Positions 7,470-14,537 of a stretch of 34,170 nt of DNA are shown one piece after another. Position 1 is the stretch's first letter. Each line of letters opens with the position of its first letter. Where the stretch lies: contig JBDTLT010000037.1 in NCBI GenBank assembly GCA_039934635.1, positions 1 through 34,170 on the forward strand, read 5' to 3'. The notes under the pieces are model-generated. The model was not told the origin of the DNA. It worked only from the letters and a program-made list of their open reading frames with translations, and made no database searches. Both the position numbers and the translations under genes were made by a program. This stretch comes from DATLFA01 sp039934635 (GTDB lineage Bacteria > Actinomycetota > Acidimicrobiia > Acidimicrobiales > WLNW01).

Positions 7470-9041
7470 TCAGCGGGCGTTGCGGTGCAAGATAGCGCTC
7501 ACCACGTGCACGAGTTGGTCGAGGTCGAGCGGCTTGGCGAGCGCGGCCACCACCGGGGGTGCCGCGGAGTTCGGCTCGAGGATGTGGGCGTCCGAGCTGA
7601 TCAGGACGACCGGGCAGCCGGGGGCCAGCCGCGCGATGTGGCGCAGCAGTTCGTCACTGGTCATGTCGGGCAAGTGGCGATCCAAGATGAGCAGTGCGGG
7701 GCGACCCCGCTCGAGATACGCGATGCCGTCGGTGGCCGTGGCGGCACACGAGATGTGCGCACCGTCGACGCGCGACAGCACGGCACTCAGGATGCGACGA
7801 CTCTCGGCATCGTCGTCGATGCACAGAATGGCGAGCGACGCGCGGTCGGTGCTCGCACCACGGGGTACCAACTTGTCCGCGGCACGCGGCAACGTCACCG
7901 TGAACGTCGAGCCGGCTCCGAGCTGACTCGAAACGGTGATATCACCGTGCATCGCCCGCACGAATCCGAGGCTCAGTGGCAACCCGAGGCCGGCGCCGGA
8001 TACCGCGGATCGCTCGGCGCTGAGCCGATCGAAGGGCAGGAAGATGCGGGCCATGTCCTCGGGCGCGATGCCGGGGCCAGTGTCGGTGACGTGAATGCGC
8101 ACCGTCTCACCATCCGCATCGACCGATAAGGAGACCCGGCCGGGCGTCGTGTTGTACTTGATCGCGTTCGTGATCAAGTTGGTCACCACTTGACGAAGTC
8201 GAGTTGCGTCGCCGAGCACCGCGACATCGGGGCTCGTTCGGCTGTCGACCGTGGTTTCGTGCTCTTGCGCCAGCGGCATCGTCAATTCGATGGCGTCGTC
8301 GATCGAGCGCGCCACCGGAACCGACTCGATCTCGAGCGCGAGGCGACCCGCGGCGAGGCGACTGAAGTCGAGGAGATCGTCGAGCAACTGCACCACGTGA
8401 TTACCCGCGCGGCGCAGCCGCGGCAAGAAGTCCTGCGGGTCACCGGCGCCCATCTCGAGCAGTTGTGCATAGCCGAGCATCGCGTGCAGCGGAGTGCGCA
8501 GTTCGTGACTGATCTTCGACAGGAAGTCCGCGGTCGAGCGCCGTGCCTCACTCGACGCGTTGCTCAACTGGTCGATCACTGCATCCGACTGATGGCGGCG
8601 CGTGTCGTCCAGTGCGAGGCCCATGACGAAACGCGACCCGTCGGCGACCTCGAGTGCCGAACAGATGAATTCGTTCCAAACGACGTTGCCGCGCTTGTCG
8701 ATCAAACGTATCTCGGCGCGCTGCAGCACTCCGCCGGTGGGTAGCTGTGGCCGTCGCGCCGCGTCGCGCAACGCCAAGATCAATTCTGACGCGACCGGCA
8801 GGTCGTCGGGATGCACGATCTCGGCCAGCACTGCCGGCGAGGCGAGGAACCGGGTGGGTTCACCACCGTAGACACGCTCGAACGCACCGGAGATGAAATG
8901 TCCGAGGTGCAACTCGGGGTCCATGATGAACAAGAACGTGTCGACGGCGCGGAGAAACGAGGCCGTCGCCTCGAGCCATGGTGGTGACGACAGGTCGGCC
9001 GTCGACCCGATCGGCGAGTCGGAGTCGTCGGCGCGTGTCAC
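7470..9041 (-). CDS. Hybrid sensor histidine kinase: PAS - HisKA - HATPase - receiver
   Basis: A 523-residue cytoplasmic sensor kinase. Order: a PAS-like sensory domain (about 25-147, with 'VHPDDLPVASEL' and a 'IDKRGNVVWNEF' strand pair); the HisKA dimerisation helix with phospho-acceptor His179 in 'SHELRTPLHAMLGYAQ'; an HATPase domain with N-box 'NLITNAIKYN', G1 'DTGPGIAPEDMARIF' and G2 'GAGLGLPLSLG'; then a C-terminal receiver (about 402-518) with acidic 'CIDDD', phospho-acceptor Asp454 ('LILDRHLPD'), Ser in the Thr position ('ISSDA') and Lys503. There is no membrane segment and no histidine-phosphotransfer domain. GTG 9041 is chosen because it overlaps the response-regulator stop (GTGA); the open frame extends further upstream but would run into that gene. 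It is translationally coupled to the response regulator, so the two are probably partners. Confidence 0.93.
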   Translation of the reverse strand: MTRADDSDSPIGSTADLSSPPWLEATASFLRAVDTFLFIMDPELHLGHFISGAFERVYGGEPTRFLASPAVLAEIVHPDDLPVASELILALRDAARRPQLPTGGVLQRAEIRLIDKRGNVVWNEFICSALEVADGSRFVMGLALDDTRRHQSDAVIDQLSNASSEARRSTADFLSKISHELRTPLHAMLGYAQLLEMGAGDPQDFLPRLRRAGNHVVQLLDDLLDFSRLAAGRLALEIESVPVARSIDDAIELTMPLAQEHETTVDSRTSPDVAVLGDATRLRQVVTNLITNAIKYNTTPGRVSLSVDADGETVRIHVTDTGPGIAPEDMARIFLPFDRLSAERSAVSGAGLGLPLSLGFVRAMHGDITVSSQLGAGSTFTVTLPRAADKLVPRGASTDRASLAILCIDDDAESRRILSAVLSRVDGAHISCAATATDGIAYLERGRPALLILDRHLPDMTSDELLRHIARLAPGCPVVLISSDAHILEPNSAAPPVVAALAKPLDLDQLVHVVSAILHRNAR

Positions 9042-9775
9042 GGGTCGAAGCGGTATCCCATGTTGCGCACCGTGCAGATCCATCGGGGCGCCGCAGGGTT
9101 GTCTTCGATCTTGATGCGAAGCTTGCGAATGTGTTCGGTCACCGTCGCTTGTTGTTGCCACTCGGCCGACGACTGCCAGACTTTCTCGAGCAGCATCTGG
9201 CGGCTGTACGCGCGTCGCGGGCCCGATGCCAAGAACTGCAGGAGATCGAACTCCTTGGGGGCGAGGTCGATGAGCCGCCCGCGTAAGAAAACCTGCCGAG
9301 CGTCGCGGTCGATCAGGAGGTCGTCGTATTCGAGCCTGCCAACGAGCCGGAGTGGTTCGGAGCGCCGCAGTAGGGCACCGACGCGGGCGCTGATCTCACC
9401 CGGCGCAACTGGTTTGACGACGAAGTCATCGGCACCGACGCGAAGACCCACGATCCTCGTATTGACGTCGTCGTTGCCGCTGATGATGAGCACGGGCACG
9501 TCGTGATGGCGCCGCAGCATCGCCAACAACTCGAGCCCCGGGGTACCCGGCAACGCGAGGTCGAGGATGACGAGATCGACGCGATGGTTGCGCAGGGCGT
9601 CGATGGCGCGCTCCGCGGTCTCGGCCTCGACCACGCCGTATCCCTCGCTCTCGAGGATCGTCGTCGCGATGCGCCGCGCGTCGGGGTCGTCGTCGACGAC
9701 AAGAACGGTTTTGGTCCTACGTTCGGTTTCGGGCGCATCGACCTCGGTCAACAAACGTTCGACCTCCCCGGTCAC
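9038..9775 (-). CDS. OmpR/PhoB-family response regulator
   Basis: A 245-residue two-domain DNA-binding response regulator. The receiver (about 22-135) has the acidic cluster 'VVDDD' at 26-30, the phospho-acceptor Asp72 in 'VILDLALPG', Ser in the switch position ('IISGND') and Lys in 'VVKPVAPGE'. A linker leads to the winged-helix domain (about 150-245) with 'LAPKEFDLLQFLA', a recognition helix around 'TVTEHIRKLRIKIED' and the wing 'ICTVRNMGYRF'. The annotated start is GTG 9775, which has no clear ribosome site. A GGGGAGG element just inside could instead serve the TTG at 9754; both leave the receiver intact. Its 3' end overlaps the hybrid kinase gene. The upstream 224-bp divergent region carries two palindromes that could be its own operator. 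Confidence 0.95.
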   Translation of the reverse strand: MTGEVERLLTEVDAPETERRTKTVLVVDDDPDARRIATTILESEGYGVVEAETAERAIDALRNHRVDLVILDLALPGTPGLELLAMLRRHHDVPVLIISGNDDVNTRIVGLRVGADDFVVKPVAPGEISARVGALLRRSEPLRLVGRLEYDDLLIDRDARQVFLRGRLIDLAPKEFDLLQFLASGPRRAYSRQMLLEKVWQSSAEWQQQATVTEHIRKLRIKIEDNPAAPRWICTVRNMGYRFDP

Positions 9776-9832
9776 GAGGCACCGCGAAGGCGACGCAACG
9801 TCCTGTCACAGTTCATCGACCGCGACTCTACT

Positions 9833-9881
9833 GTCATGACGCGGAGCGCTCGGAAACATCACGGAATGCACATGACGTCAT
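9833..9881. promoter_or_regulatory. Pair of short palindromes in a divergent promoter region (possible operator)
   Basis: GTCATGAC (9833-9840) and ATGACGTCAT (9872-9881) are perfect palindromes whose centres are 40 bp apart, close to four helical turns. Both contain CATGACG (9835-9841 and 9871-9877). They lie in the 224-bp gap between the divergent response-regulator and sigma-factor genes, where a transcription factor could control both. The rest of 9776-9999 shows no gene; a somewhat AT-richer patch near 9966-9995 precedes the sigma gene. This is pattern recognition only; such short palindromes can occur by chance. Confidence 0.35.
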
Positions 9882-9999
9882 CACCGTGCCCACAATGGAC
9901 GAACTCTCGTCGAGAACGCGCGCGCCAGACGTGGGACCATGTGACCAGCGCCGATCTGTGCGCGTGTAACAAGAAGTCGAGTAACTACAAGTAGTAGGT

Positions 10000-10629
10000 G
10001 TGGGACAAAGGCCAGCGAGGCGGTGGAGCGCCACGGATTCGGGCTTCACGGAACCCGAATGGTCCGAGCGCGCCCCGCGTGACGCAGAGCTACTGCGCGG
10101 CACTCGCGACAACGCCGAACTTTTTGGCGATTTCTTCGACCGGTATTACTCCGAGGTCTCAGAGTTCTTCTGGTTGCGCACTGCCGATGTGGAAGTTGCG
10201 GCTGACCTCACCGCCGAGACCTTCGCCGCCGCGCTCGCGGGCCTCGAGCGCTTCGACGGTAACCGCGGGACACCTGCGGGTTGGCTATTCGGTATCGCCG
10301 ACAAGCAATTGCGCCAATGGCTGCGCCGCGGACGCGTCGACCGCCGTGCGCGCGATCGACTGCACGTCGATCCCATCTCCGTCGACGAGGGTGGCTACGA
10401 GCGCGTCGAAGCCCTCAGCGAGATCAGGCGTCTCGTCGAGCCGTTGGCGGCCGCGGTTGCGGCACTTCCCGAGGCGGTGCGGCGAGCCGTCGAGCTACGG
10501 ATACTGGATCAGTTGGAGTACGCCGCGGTGGCACAGCATCTCGGCTGCAGCCAAGGTGCCGCACGTGTGCGCGTGTCGCGGGGCCTCAAGCAACTCTTCG
10601 AGGCGGTGGTGCCCCATGCCGATCGCTGA
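10000..10629 (+). CDS. ECF-type RNA polymerase sigma factor
   Basis: A 209-residue alternative sigma factor with regions 2 and 4 only. Region 2 runs from about 38 to 110 ('FFDRYYSEVSEFFWLRTAD', 'DLTAETFAAAL', 'GTPAGWLFGIADKQLRQWLRR'). A variable linker follows, then region 4 at about 140-205 ('ALPEAVRRAVELRILDQLEYAAVAQHLGCSQGAARVRVSRGL'-type helix-turn-helix). Start is GTG 10000; about 30 residues precede region 2, so a later start cannot be excluded. The next gene begins 14 bp inside this one and encodes a membrane protein, the arrangement expected for a sigma/anti-sigma pair. It is divergent from the response-regulator gene. Confidence 0.92.
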   Translation: MGQRPARRWSATDSGFTEPEWSERAPRDAELLRGTRDNAELFGDFFDRYYSEVSEFFWLRTADVEVAADLTAETFAAALAGLERFDGNRGTPAGWLFGIADKQLRQWLRRGRVDRRARDRLHVDPISVDEGGYERVEALSEIRRLVEPLAAAVAALPEAVRRAVELRILDQLEYAAVAQHLGCSQGAARVRVSRGLKQLFEAVVPHADR

Positions 10630-11398
10630 CCCCTACAAGGCGGCGTTGCGTCAGGCTCTGGTCGGTGCCGTCGAAACCAAACTGGTGCGAGAGCGGCGCC
10701 GAGCGCGACTGCGACGAGCCGCCCTCGCGATGGCCGCGATCGTGGCGGTGGTCGCGACGGTCATCACCGTCGCGCTGCCCGAAGACCGCGCCGAGGCAAC
10801 GCTCGAGATCGACCAGCGCGACGGAATGATCGTCGTGCGACTCGTCGACTTCGAAAACCGACCCGAGCAGATCGTGGGAGCGCTGCGCAACGCCGGCATA
10901 AATGCAGAAGTCGATCCGGTCCCCGTCGGGCCGTCGAACGTCGGGCACTTCGTCGGTTCCTCGAGCACCGATGGCGGAGGACTCACCATCTACCACGACA
11001 CCCGGTTCTCTTTCTCGTCGTTTGCCATACCACAGGAGTACAAGGGCCTCGTGCGGCTGAAACTGGGTCGGCGGGCGGCACCCGGCGAGCTGTGGCACGC
11101 GGCCAGCGACGCCACCGCCAAAGGCGAGCTATTGGCGTGTCGTCCCATTCGTGGCTTGACCCCGGCCGAAGCCACACCCCTCGTGGACGATGCGCCCGCA
11201 ACCCTGAGTTGGTTGCCGGCGGGAGGCGGGCCGCTCGCCCCCGGAGCGGAACTGCAGCCGCCCTACAACACGTGGCGAGTCGTCGATGCATTGTCACCGT
11301 CGGCCGGTCTCGTTTCGATAATCGTCACCGAGAACGGCGAATGGCCGTACCTCACCGATCCCAAACCACAAGTCGATCCCAGCTGCAAAGGGAACTGA
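10616..11398 (+). CDS. Single-span membrane protein, putative anti-sigma factor
   Basis: A 260-residue protein: about 33 basic cytoplasmic residues rich in Arg ('VRERRRARLRRAAL'), one membrane segment (about 34-54, 'AMAAIVAVVATVITVALP'), then about 200 extracytoplasmic residues with no recognised domain. It starts at ATG 10616, 14 bp before the sigma factor stop, so the two are translationally coupled. Position and topology suggest a membrane regulator that holds the sigma factor, but the cytoplasmic part is short and lacks the zinc-binding HxxxCxxC of ZAS anti-sigma factors. The anti-sigma role is therefore inference from context. The outer region is rich in Pro and Gly and contains two Cys ('LLACRPIRG' and 'DPSCKGN'), which could form a disulfide. 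The ATG is favoured over in-frame upstream codons, which only read through the sigma gene in another frame. Confidence 0.8.
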   Translation: MPIADPYKAALRQALVGAVETKLVRERRRARLRRAALAMAAIVAVVATVITVALPEDRAEATLEIDQRDGMIVVRLVDFENRPEQIVGALRNAGINAEVDPVPVGPSNVGHFVGSSSTDGGGLTIYHDTRFSFSSFAIPQEYKGLVRLKLGRRAAPGELWHAASDATAKGELLACRPIRGLTPAEATPLVDDAPATLSWLPAGGGPLAPGAELQPPYNTWRVVDALSPSAGLVSIIVTENGEWPYLTDPKPQVDPSCKGN

Positions 11399-11401
11399 GC
11401 C

Positions 11402-11983
11402 ATGACTCTCGCGCTCGAACGCCCGTCCATCGCCGGTGAGTTTCTCATCGCCGTGCGATCCGAGACTCTGGCTCGCGCCCTCACCTTCGTCGGGCGCGCC
11501 GCGGGATGGGCCGATACCGACCGGCTCGCGCCTTGTGACGTGGTGGTGGTCGACTCGATCGACGCACTGCGCGCCACCGACTCGCGCTACCGCATCCTGG
11601 TGATTGAACCAACGCCCAAAGCGTGCCGTGGTGCCGTCGACCAGATCATGTCGGGCGCCGCGCAGGCAGTCGTGCTGGCGGATCAACCCGATCAATTGGC
11701 AACGGCACTCCTCGCGATCGCCGCGGGCACGGCCACGGCACCCTCGCGGGCGATCGAGTTGGCGTCCGCCATGCCGTCGTTGAGCGACCGCCAAGAAGTG
11801 ATCTTGCGCGCGATCCTGGCCGGCCAGACCAACAAGCACCTGTCGCGTGGTTTGGGGTTGTCGGCGGGGTCGATCAAACGAGAGCTGACCGAGCTCTACC
11901 GCCGTCTGGATGCTGCCAACCGTCTCGAGCTGGCGCACCGGGCGATGACACTCGGTTTCGCGCCCACGCGCCTCGTCGCCTGA
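11402..11983 (+). CDS. LuxR/NarL-type helix-turn-helix regulator with degenerate receiver-like N-terminus
   Basis: A 193-residue protein. The C-terminal 126-188 segment is a LuxR-type HTH: 'LSDRQEVILRAILAGQTNKHL', 'GLSAGSIKRELTELYRRLDAANRLELAHRA'. The N-terminal 120 residues follow the alternating strand/helix pattern of a receiver ('VVVVDSIDALRA', 'RILVIEPTPKA', 'AQAVVLADQPDQL') but lack the acidic pair, a clear phospho-Asp and the Lys, so it is probably not phosphorylated. It starts 3 bp after the stop of the membrane protein, placing it in the sigma operon. Likely role: a transcription regulator responding by something other than phosphorylation. Small GC-rich inverted repeats follow its stop. 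Confidence 0.88.
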   Translation: MTLALERPSIAGEFLIAVRSETLARALTFVGRAAGWADTDRLAPCDVVVVDSIDALRATDSRYRILVIEPTPKACRGAVDQIMSGAAQAVVLADQPDQLATALLAIAAGTATAPSRAIELASAMPSLSDRQEVILRAILAGQTNKHLSRGLGLSAGSIKRELTELYRRLDAANRLELAHRAMTLGFAPTRLVA

Positions 11984-12394
11984 ACGAAGGCGACCAACCC
12001 GAATGGGCGGGGCTCATCGTTGTTGGCCCCTCGGCTCTTCCCGCCGATACCAGCGGGCCATTGCGCCCGCGCAACGCTTCGTCGCACACTCGAAACGTGC
12101 TCGATGAATCCGACCGTTCTGCCGTGCCCGATCGCCTCGACCCCCGCGGTGGCTTTCGCCCCACGTTGCGATCGGCCCTGATTGCGGCCGCGGCCCTGCC
12201 ACCTACGACTCCGGCCGGTTGCGGCCGCGAGCTAGTGCGCACGACCCGGTGCGCGAGTCATACGGGCCACGGTGCGTCGTCCGACGACGCCGACGCCTGA
12301 CGTCAACGATCCAACATTTCCTGGCGGAAACGGTTTGTTGAAGGCCCGGTCGTGCCGATACCAGGGCGACACCTCGCGATCGCGCAGACCGTTC
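11984..12394 (+). other. 411-bp intergenic region with GC-rich inverted repeats, no convincing gene
   Basis: No convincing gene is seen here. A GCGGGC/GCCCGC hairpin with a 6-base loop (12053-12070) lies 70 bp after the LuxR stop and could help end the sigma operon, although no U-tract follows. An 11-base direct repeat TTGCGGCCGCG occurs at 12182-12192 and 12219-12229. Each copy contains the self-complementary GCGGCCGC, so the two can also pair as an 8-bp stem, and CCGGCCGG (12211-12218) sits between them. A GTG-started 67-codon frame (about 12099-12300) exists but has no ribosome site and no recognisable content. The promoter for the GGDEF-EAL gene should lie at the 3' side of this gap; I cannot point to it. 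Confidence 0.6.
12182..12229. repeat. Paired GCGGCCGC palindromes (potential hairpin) upstream of the GGDEF-EAL gene
   Basis: TTGCGGCCGCG is present twice, 37 bp apart, and each core GCGGCCGC is its own reverse complement. A third GC-only palindrome, CCGGCCGG at 12211-12218, lies between them. The outer two can form an 8-bp all-GC stem extended by G-T wobbles. It could be a transcript structure, a protein-binding array, or chance in a GC-rich gap. Confidence 0.5.
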
Positions 12395-13726
12395 ATGGAT
12401 TCGACATCAGCTGCTGTCAGGTTGGCCTGGCAGACCACGACCGACGTAGCTCGCCCGTTGCCGGCGCGCGAGGCGACACAGGCGTCGTTGCTCGGTCAGG
12501 GGCGCGGCGGTGCGTTGATCGGCGTGGACCTCGACGACTTGGCCTACGAAGCGGCCGATGACGAGGAAACCCGAGACAGCGTCGTGCGCTCGATGCTCGC
12601 CCGGGTCGCCGAGGCGATCGGCGACGATGGTCGGGTCGTGCGCGGCGAGAACGACCGGTTGGTGGTCATCACCTTCGGCGGGATCAGCCAAGCGCTCGAG
12701 CTCGGCAATCGGGTCCACCGCGCCGTAGAAGCCCCGATCTTCGTGGAAGGCGTGTCGCGCCGCTTCGGTGCCGCGATCGGCGTCGTCGTCGACCAGGCGG
12801 CGGTACGTACTCCTGAAGCATTGTTACGTGAACTAGGCATCGCGTTGCGCGCGGCAAAGGCGAAGGGGCCGGGAGCCACGTGCGTCTATAGCGAGGGCCT
12901 GGGCCGCAAGGCACTCGAAGAAGTCGCGCTTCGCGGCGCGCTGCGAGAAGAGCTCGCCGGACCACTGCCGAGGCTCGAGATGCAACCGGTCTTCGAAGTG
13001 CAGACGAACAAGGTCGTGGCCGTCGACGTCAGCGCGCGCTGGAATCATCCGGTGCTCGAGGGCGTCGCGCTCGCCGAGTTGTTCGGTGTCGCCGACCGAG
13101 CGCACCTGACCGGTGAACTCGGCCGGCGAGTGCTCGATCAGGCGCTGCTCGCGGTACCCGAGATCGACGCGACCGTCGGTAACCCGGTGCGTATCGTCGT
13201 AGAGGTCAACGCCCGTGAGTTGGCCATGCCCGACTACTCGAACGCAGTCATCGGCGCCATGCAACGAGGCGGCGTCGATCCGCATCGGGTCGTGGTCTCA
13301 TTGCGCGCACCCCTGGCGCCCGACGACCGCCTTCCGGTCGTTCGCTCGCTGGTGCTGCTACGCGAACGCGGCGTCGGCGTGGCCTTGGCCGACTTCGGCT
13401 CGGGGCTGTCGTCGTTGCGAGTACTGCGCGAGCTCGATCTCGACTACGTCACCCTCGACCCGTCGTTCACCGCCGACCTCGACACTCGCGAAGGCACGGC
13501 GATGGTCAAGACACTGGTGACGCTCGCCCATTCGCTCGGTTTACGACTCATGGCGACGGGGGTCGAGTCGGCGGACGATCTCGCGGCGTTGCGCCGGCTG
13601 CGCTGCGACCTCGCGGTGGGAGATCACTGCGCGCCGGCGATGCCGCTGCCGAAGTTGGCAGATTGGTTTGCCCGGGGCGACGGCGACGGATCGCGTGATC
13701 GTCACCGCCGGCTCTTCAGTCGCTGA
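12395..13726 (+). CDS. Degenerate GGDEF-EAL protein (probable c-di-GMP sensor or adaptor, not an enzyme)
   Basis: A 443-residue soluble protein with a GGDEF-fold domain (about 38-168) followed by an EAL-fold domain (about 185-428). The diguanylate cyclase signature is replaced by 'GENDR' (84-88). In the EAL half the signature is 'DVS' (211-213), where the first metal-binding Glu should be. The Asn of 'VEVNARE' is kept (Asn272), but the expected ExTE Glu is Ser302, the DDFG pair is 'ADFG' (332-335), the catalytic Lys is Thr353, and the Glu of AEGVE is Thr388 ('ATGVES'). The fold marks ('FGSGLSSLRVLRELDLDYV', 'SLGLRLMATGV') leave no doubt about ancestry. Neither synthesis nor hydrolysis of c-di-GMP is expected. 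ATG 12395 is used; the frame is open back to 12272 but that part has no domain character, and neither start has a clear ribosome site. Confidence 0.9.
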   Translation: MDSTSAAVRLAWQTTTDVARPLPAREATQASLLGQGRGGALIGVDLDDLAYEAADDEETRDSVVRSMLARVAEAIGDDGRVVRGENDRLVVITFGGISQALELGNRVHRAVEAPIFVEGVSRRFGAAIGVVVDQAAVRTPEALLRELGIALRAAKAKGPGATCVYSEGLGRKALEEVALRGALREELAGPLPRLEMQPVFEVQTNKVVAVDVSARWNHPVLEGVALAELFGVADRAHLTGELGRRVLDQALLAVPEIDATVGNPVRIVVEVNARELAMPDYSNAVIGAMQRGGVDPHRVVVSLRAPLAPDDRLPVVRSLVLLRERGVGVALADFGSGLSSLRVLRELDLDYVTLDPSFTADLDTREGTAMVKTLVTLAHSLGLRLMATGVESADDLAALRRLRCDLAVGDHCAPAMPLPKLADWFARGDGDGSRDRHRRLFSR

Positions 13727-13729
13727 ATT

Positions 13730-14302
13730 TCAACCGAGGTAGGCGATCGACTCGCTCAGATTGCTGAGCGAGAACAGGTTGCCGCCGTAACCGGTCGTGT
13801 CCTCGGACGTGCCGCCGAGGTTGGGCCAGTAGAAATGGCGGACCGTAGGGCAGCCATTGAGAGTCGATGACACACGATTGGCCCACCAGCCGGTCAGGTT
13901 GATATAGCCGCCATTGCAGTCGCTGCCCTGCACGCTGATGCTGGCGCCGGTGAAGTTGGCGCCGTCGAAATGGGTCCCGATGATCCAGGTGCCGCCGAGC
14001 GCGACTGCCCCGCCACCACCGACGGTCTTCTCGACGGCGGGCACACCCGCGCGCAGCAACACGTCGGCGTAGGTCGCGTAACACTGCGGTGTCGACAATT
14101 GCAGCTCACCAGACGCCAGCTTGCCGGTGACCCGAGTCAAGCAATGGGGCGCATCACTCGTCGGTGTCGACGAGGGTTCCTTGACCGCGGCCGACGCCGC
14201 GCCGATCGACACGACGGCGCTCAACGCGACGCTCGCCGCCAAGGCGAGGCCGACCACGGTGCGTCGACGCGATCGACGGGCGAATCTGGACACAGTACTC
14301 AC
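13730..14302 (-). CDS. Secreted protein with beta/gamma-crystallin-like (peptidase-inhibitor I36-like) domain
   Basis: A 190-residue exported protein. A basic N-terminus ('RFARRSRRR') and a hydrophobic core ('VVGLALAASVALSAVVSIGAASA') form a Sec signal peptide with likely cleavage after the AxA near residue 38. The mature protein has four Cys (in 'HCLTR', 'QCYATY', 'DCNGGY' and 'NGCPTV'), suggesting two disulfides. The C-terminal 70 or so residues match the beta/gamma-crystallin pattern: 'GGYINLTGWWANRVSSTLNGC', then 'FYWPNLGG', then 'NLSESIAYLG', as in small extracellular actinobacterial crystallin or protease-inhibitor-like proteins. Start GTG 14302 is fixed by a GGAGG ribosome site 9 nt upstream. 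It converges with the GGDEF-EAL gene with only 3 bp between stops. Function (Ca2+ binding, envelope structure or protease inhibition) is not known. Confidence 0.82.
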   Translation of the reverse strand: MSTVSRFARRSRRRTVVGLALAASVALSAVVSIGAASAAVKEPSSTPTSDAPHCLTRVTGKLASGELQLSTPQCYATYADVLLRAGVPAVEKTVGGGGAVALGGTWIIGTHFDGANFTGASISVQGSDCNGGYINLTGWWANRVSSTLNGCPTVRHFYWPNLGGTSEDTTGYGGNLFSLSNLSESIAYLG

Positions 14303-14537
14303 GGGGGTTCCTCCAATTTGACAGCGCGAGCGTGGAGCAAAGGTCGGCTCGGCGGGTAGGGGCGCGTTGGCCCGTCACTCTGAACGCACAACGGGCCGTC
14401 AGCGTGACCCCTTTGGCTCACCGACGCGAGCCACTCGGCGCATTGCGCGTGACACTTCTCTCGATGGTTCCATGCAGGCAGCAAACGCGCCGCGAGGCAC
14501 CCAGATCTCGCGGCCGCAGAGGTGAGGCGTACGCAAC

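Noticed and set aside
12099..12300. Small plus-strand frame of about 67 codons in the intergenic gap
   Set aside because: No ribosome site, no recognisable sequence, and it crosses the GC palindromes; could be reconsidered with expression data.
14318..14345. TTGACA hexamer at about 14320 as a -35 box for the receiver gene
   Set aside because: No matching -10 is found 16-19 bp downstream and the gene start is nearly 200 bp away.
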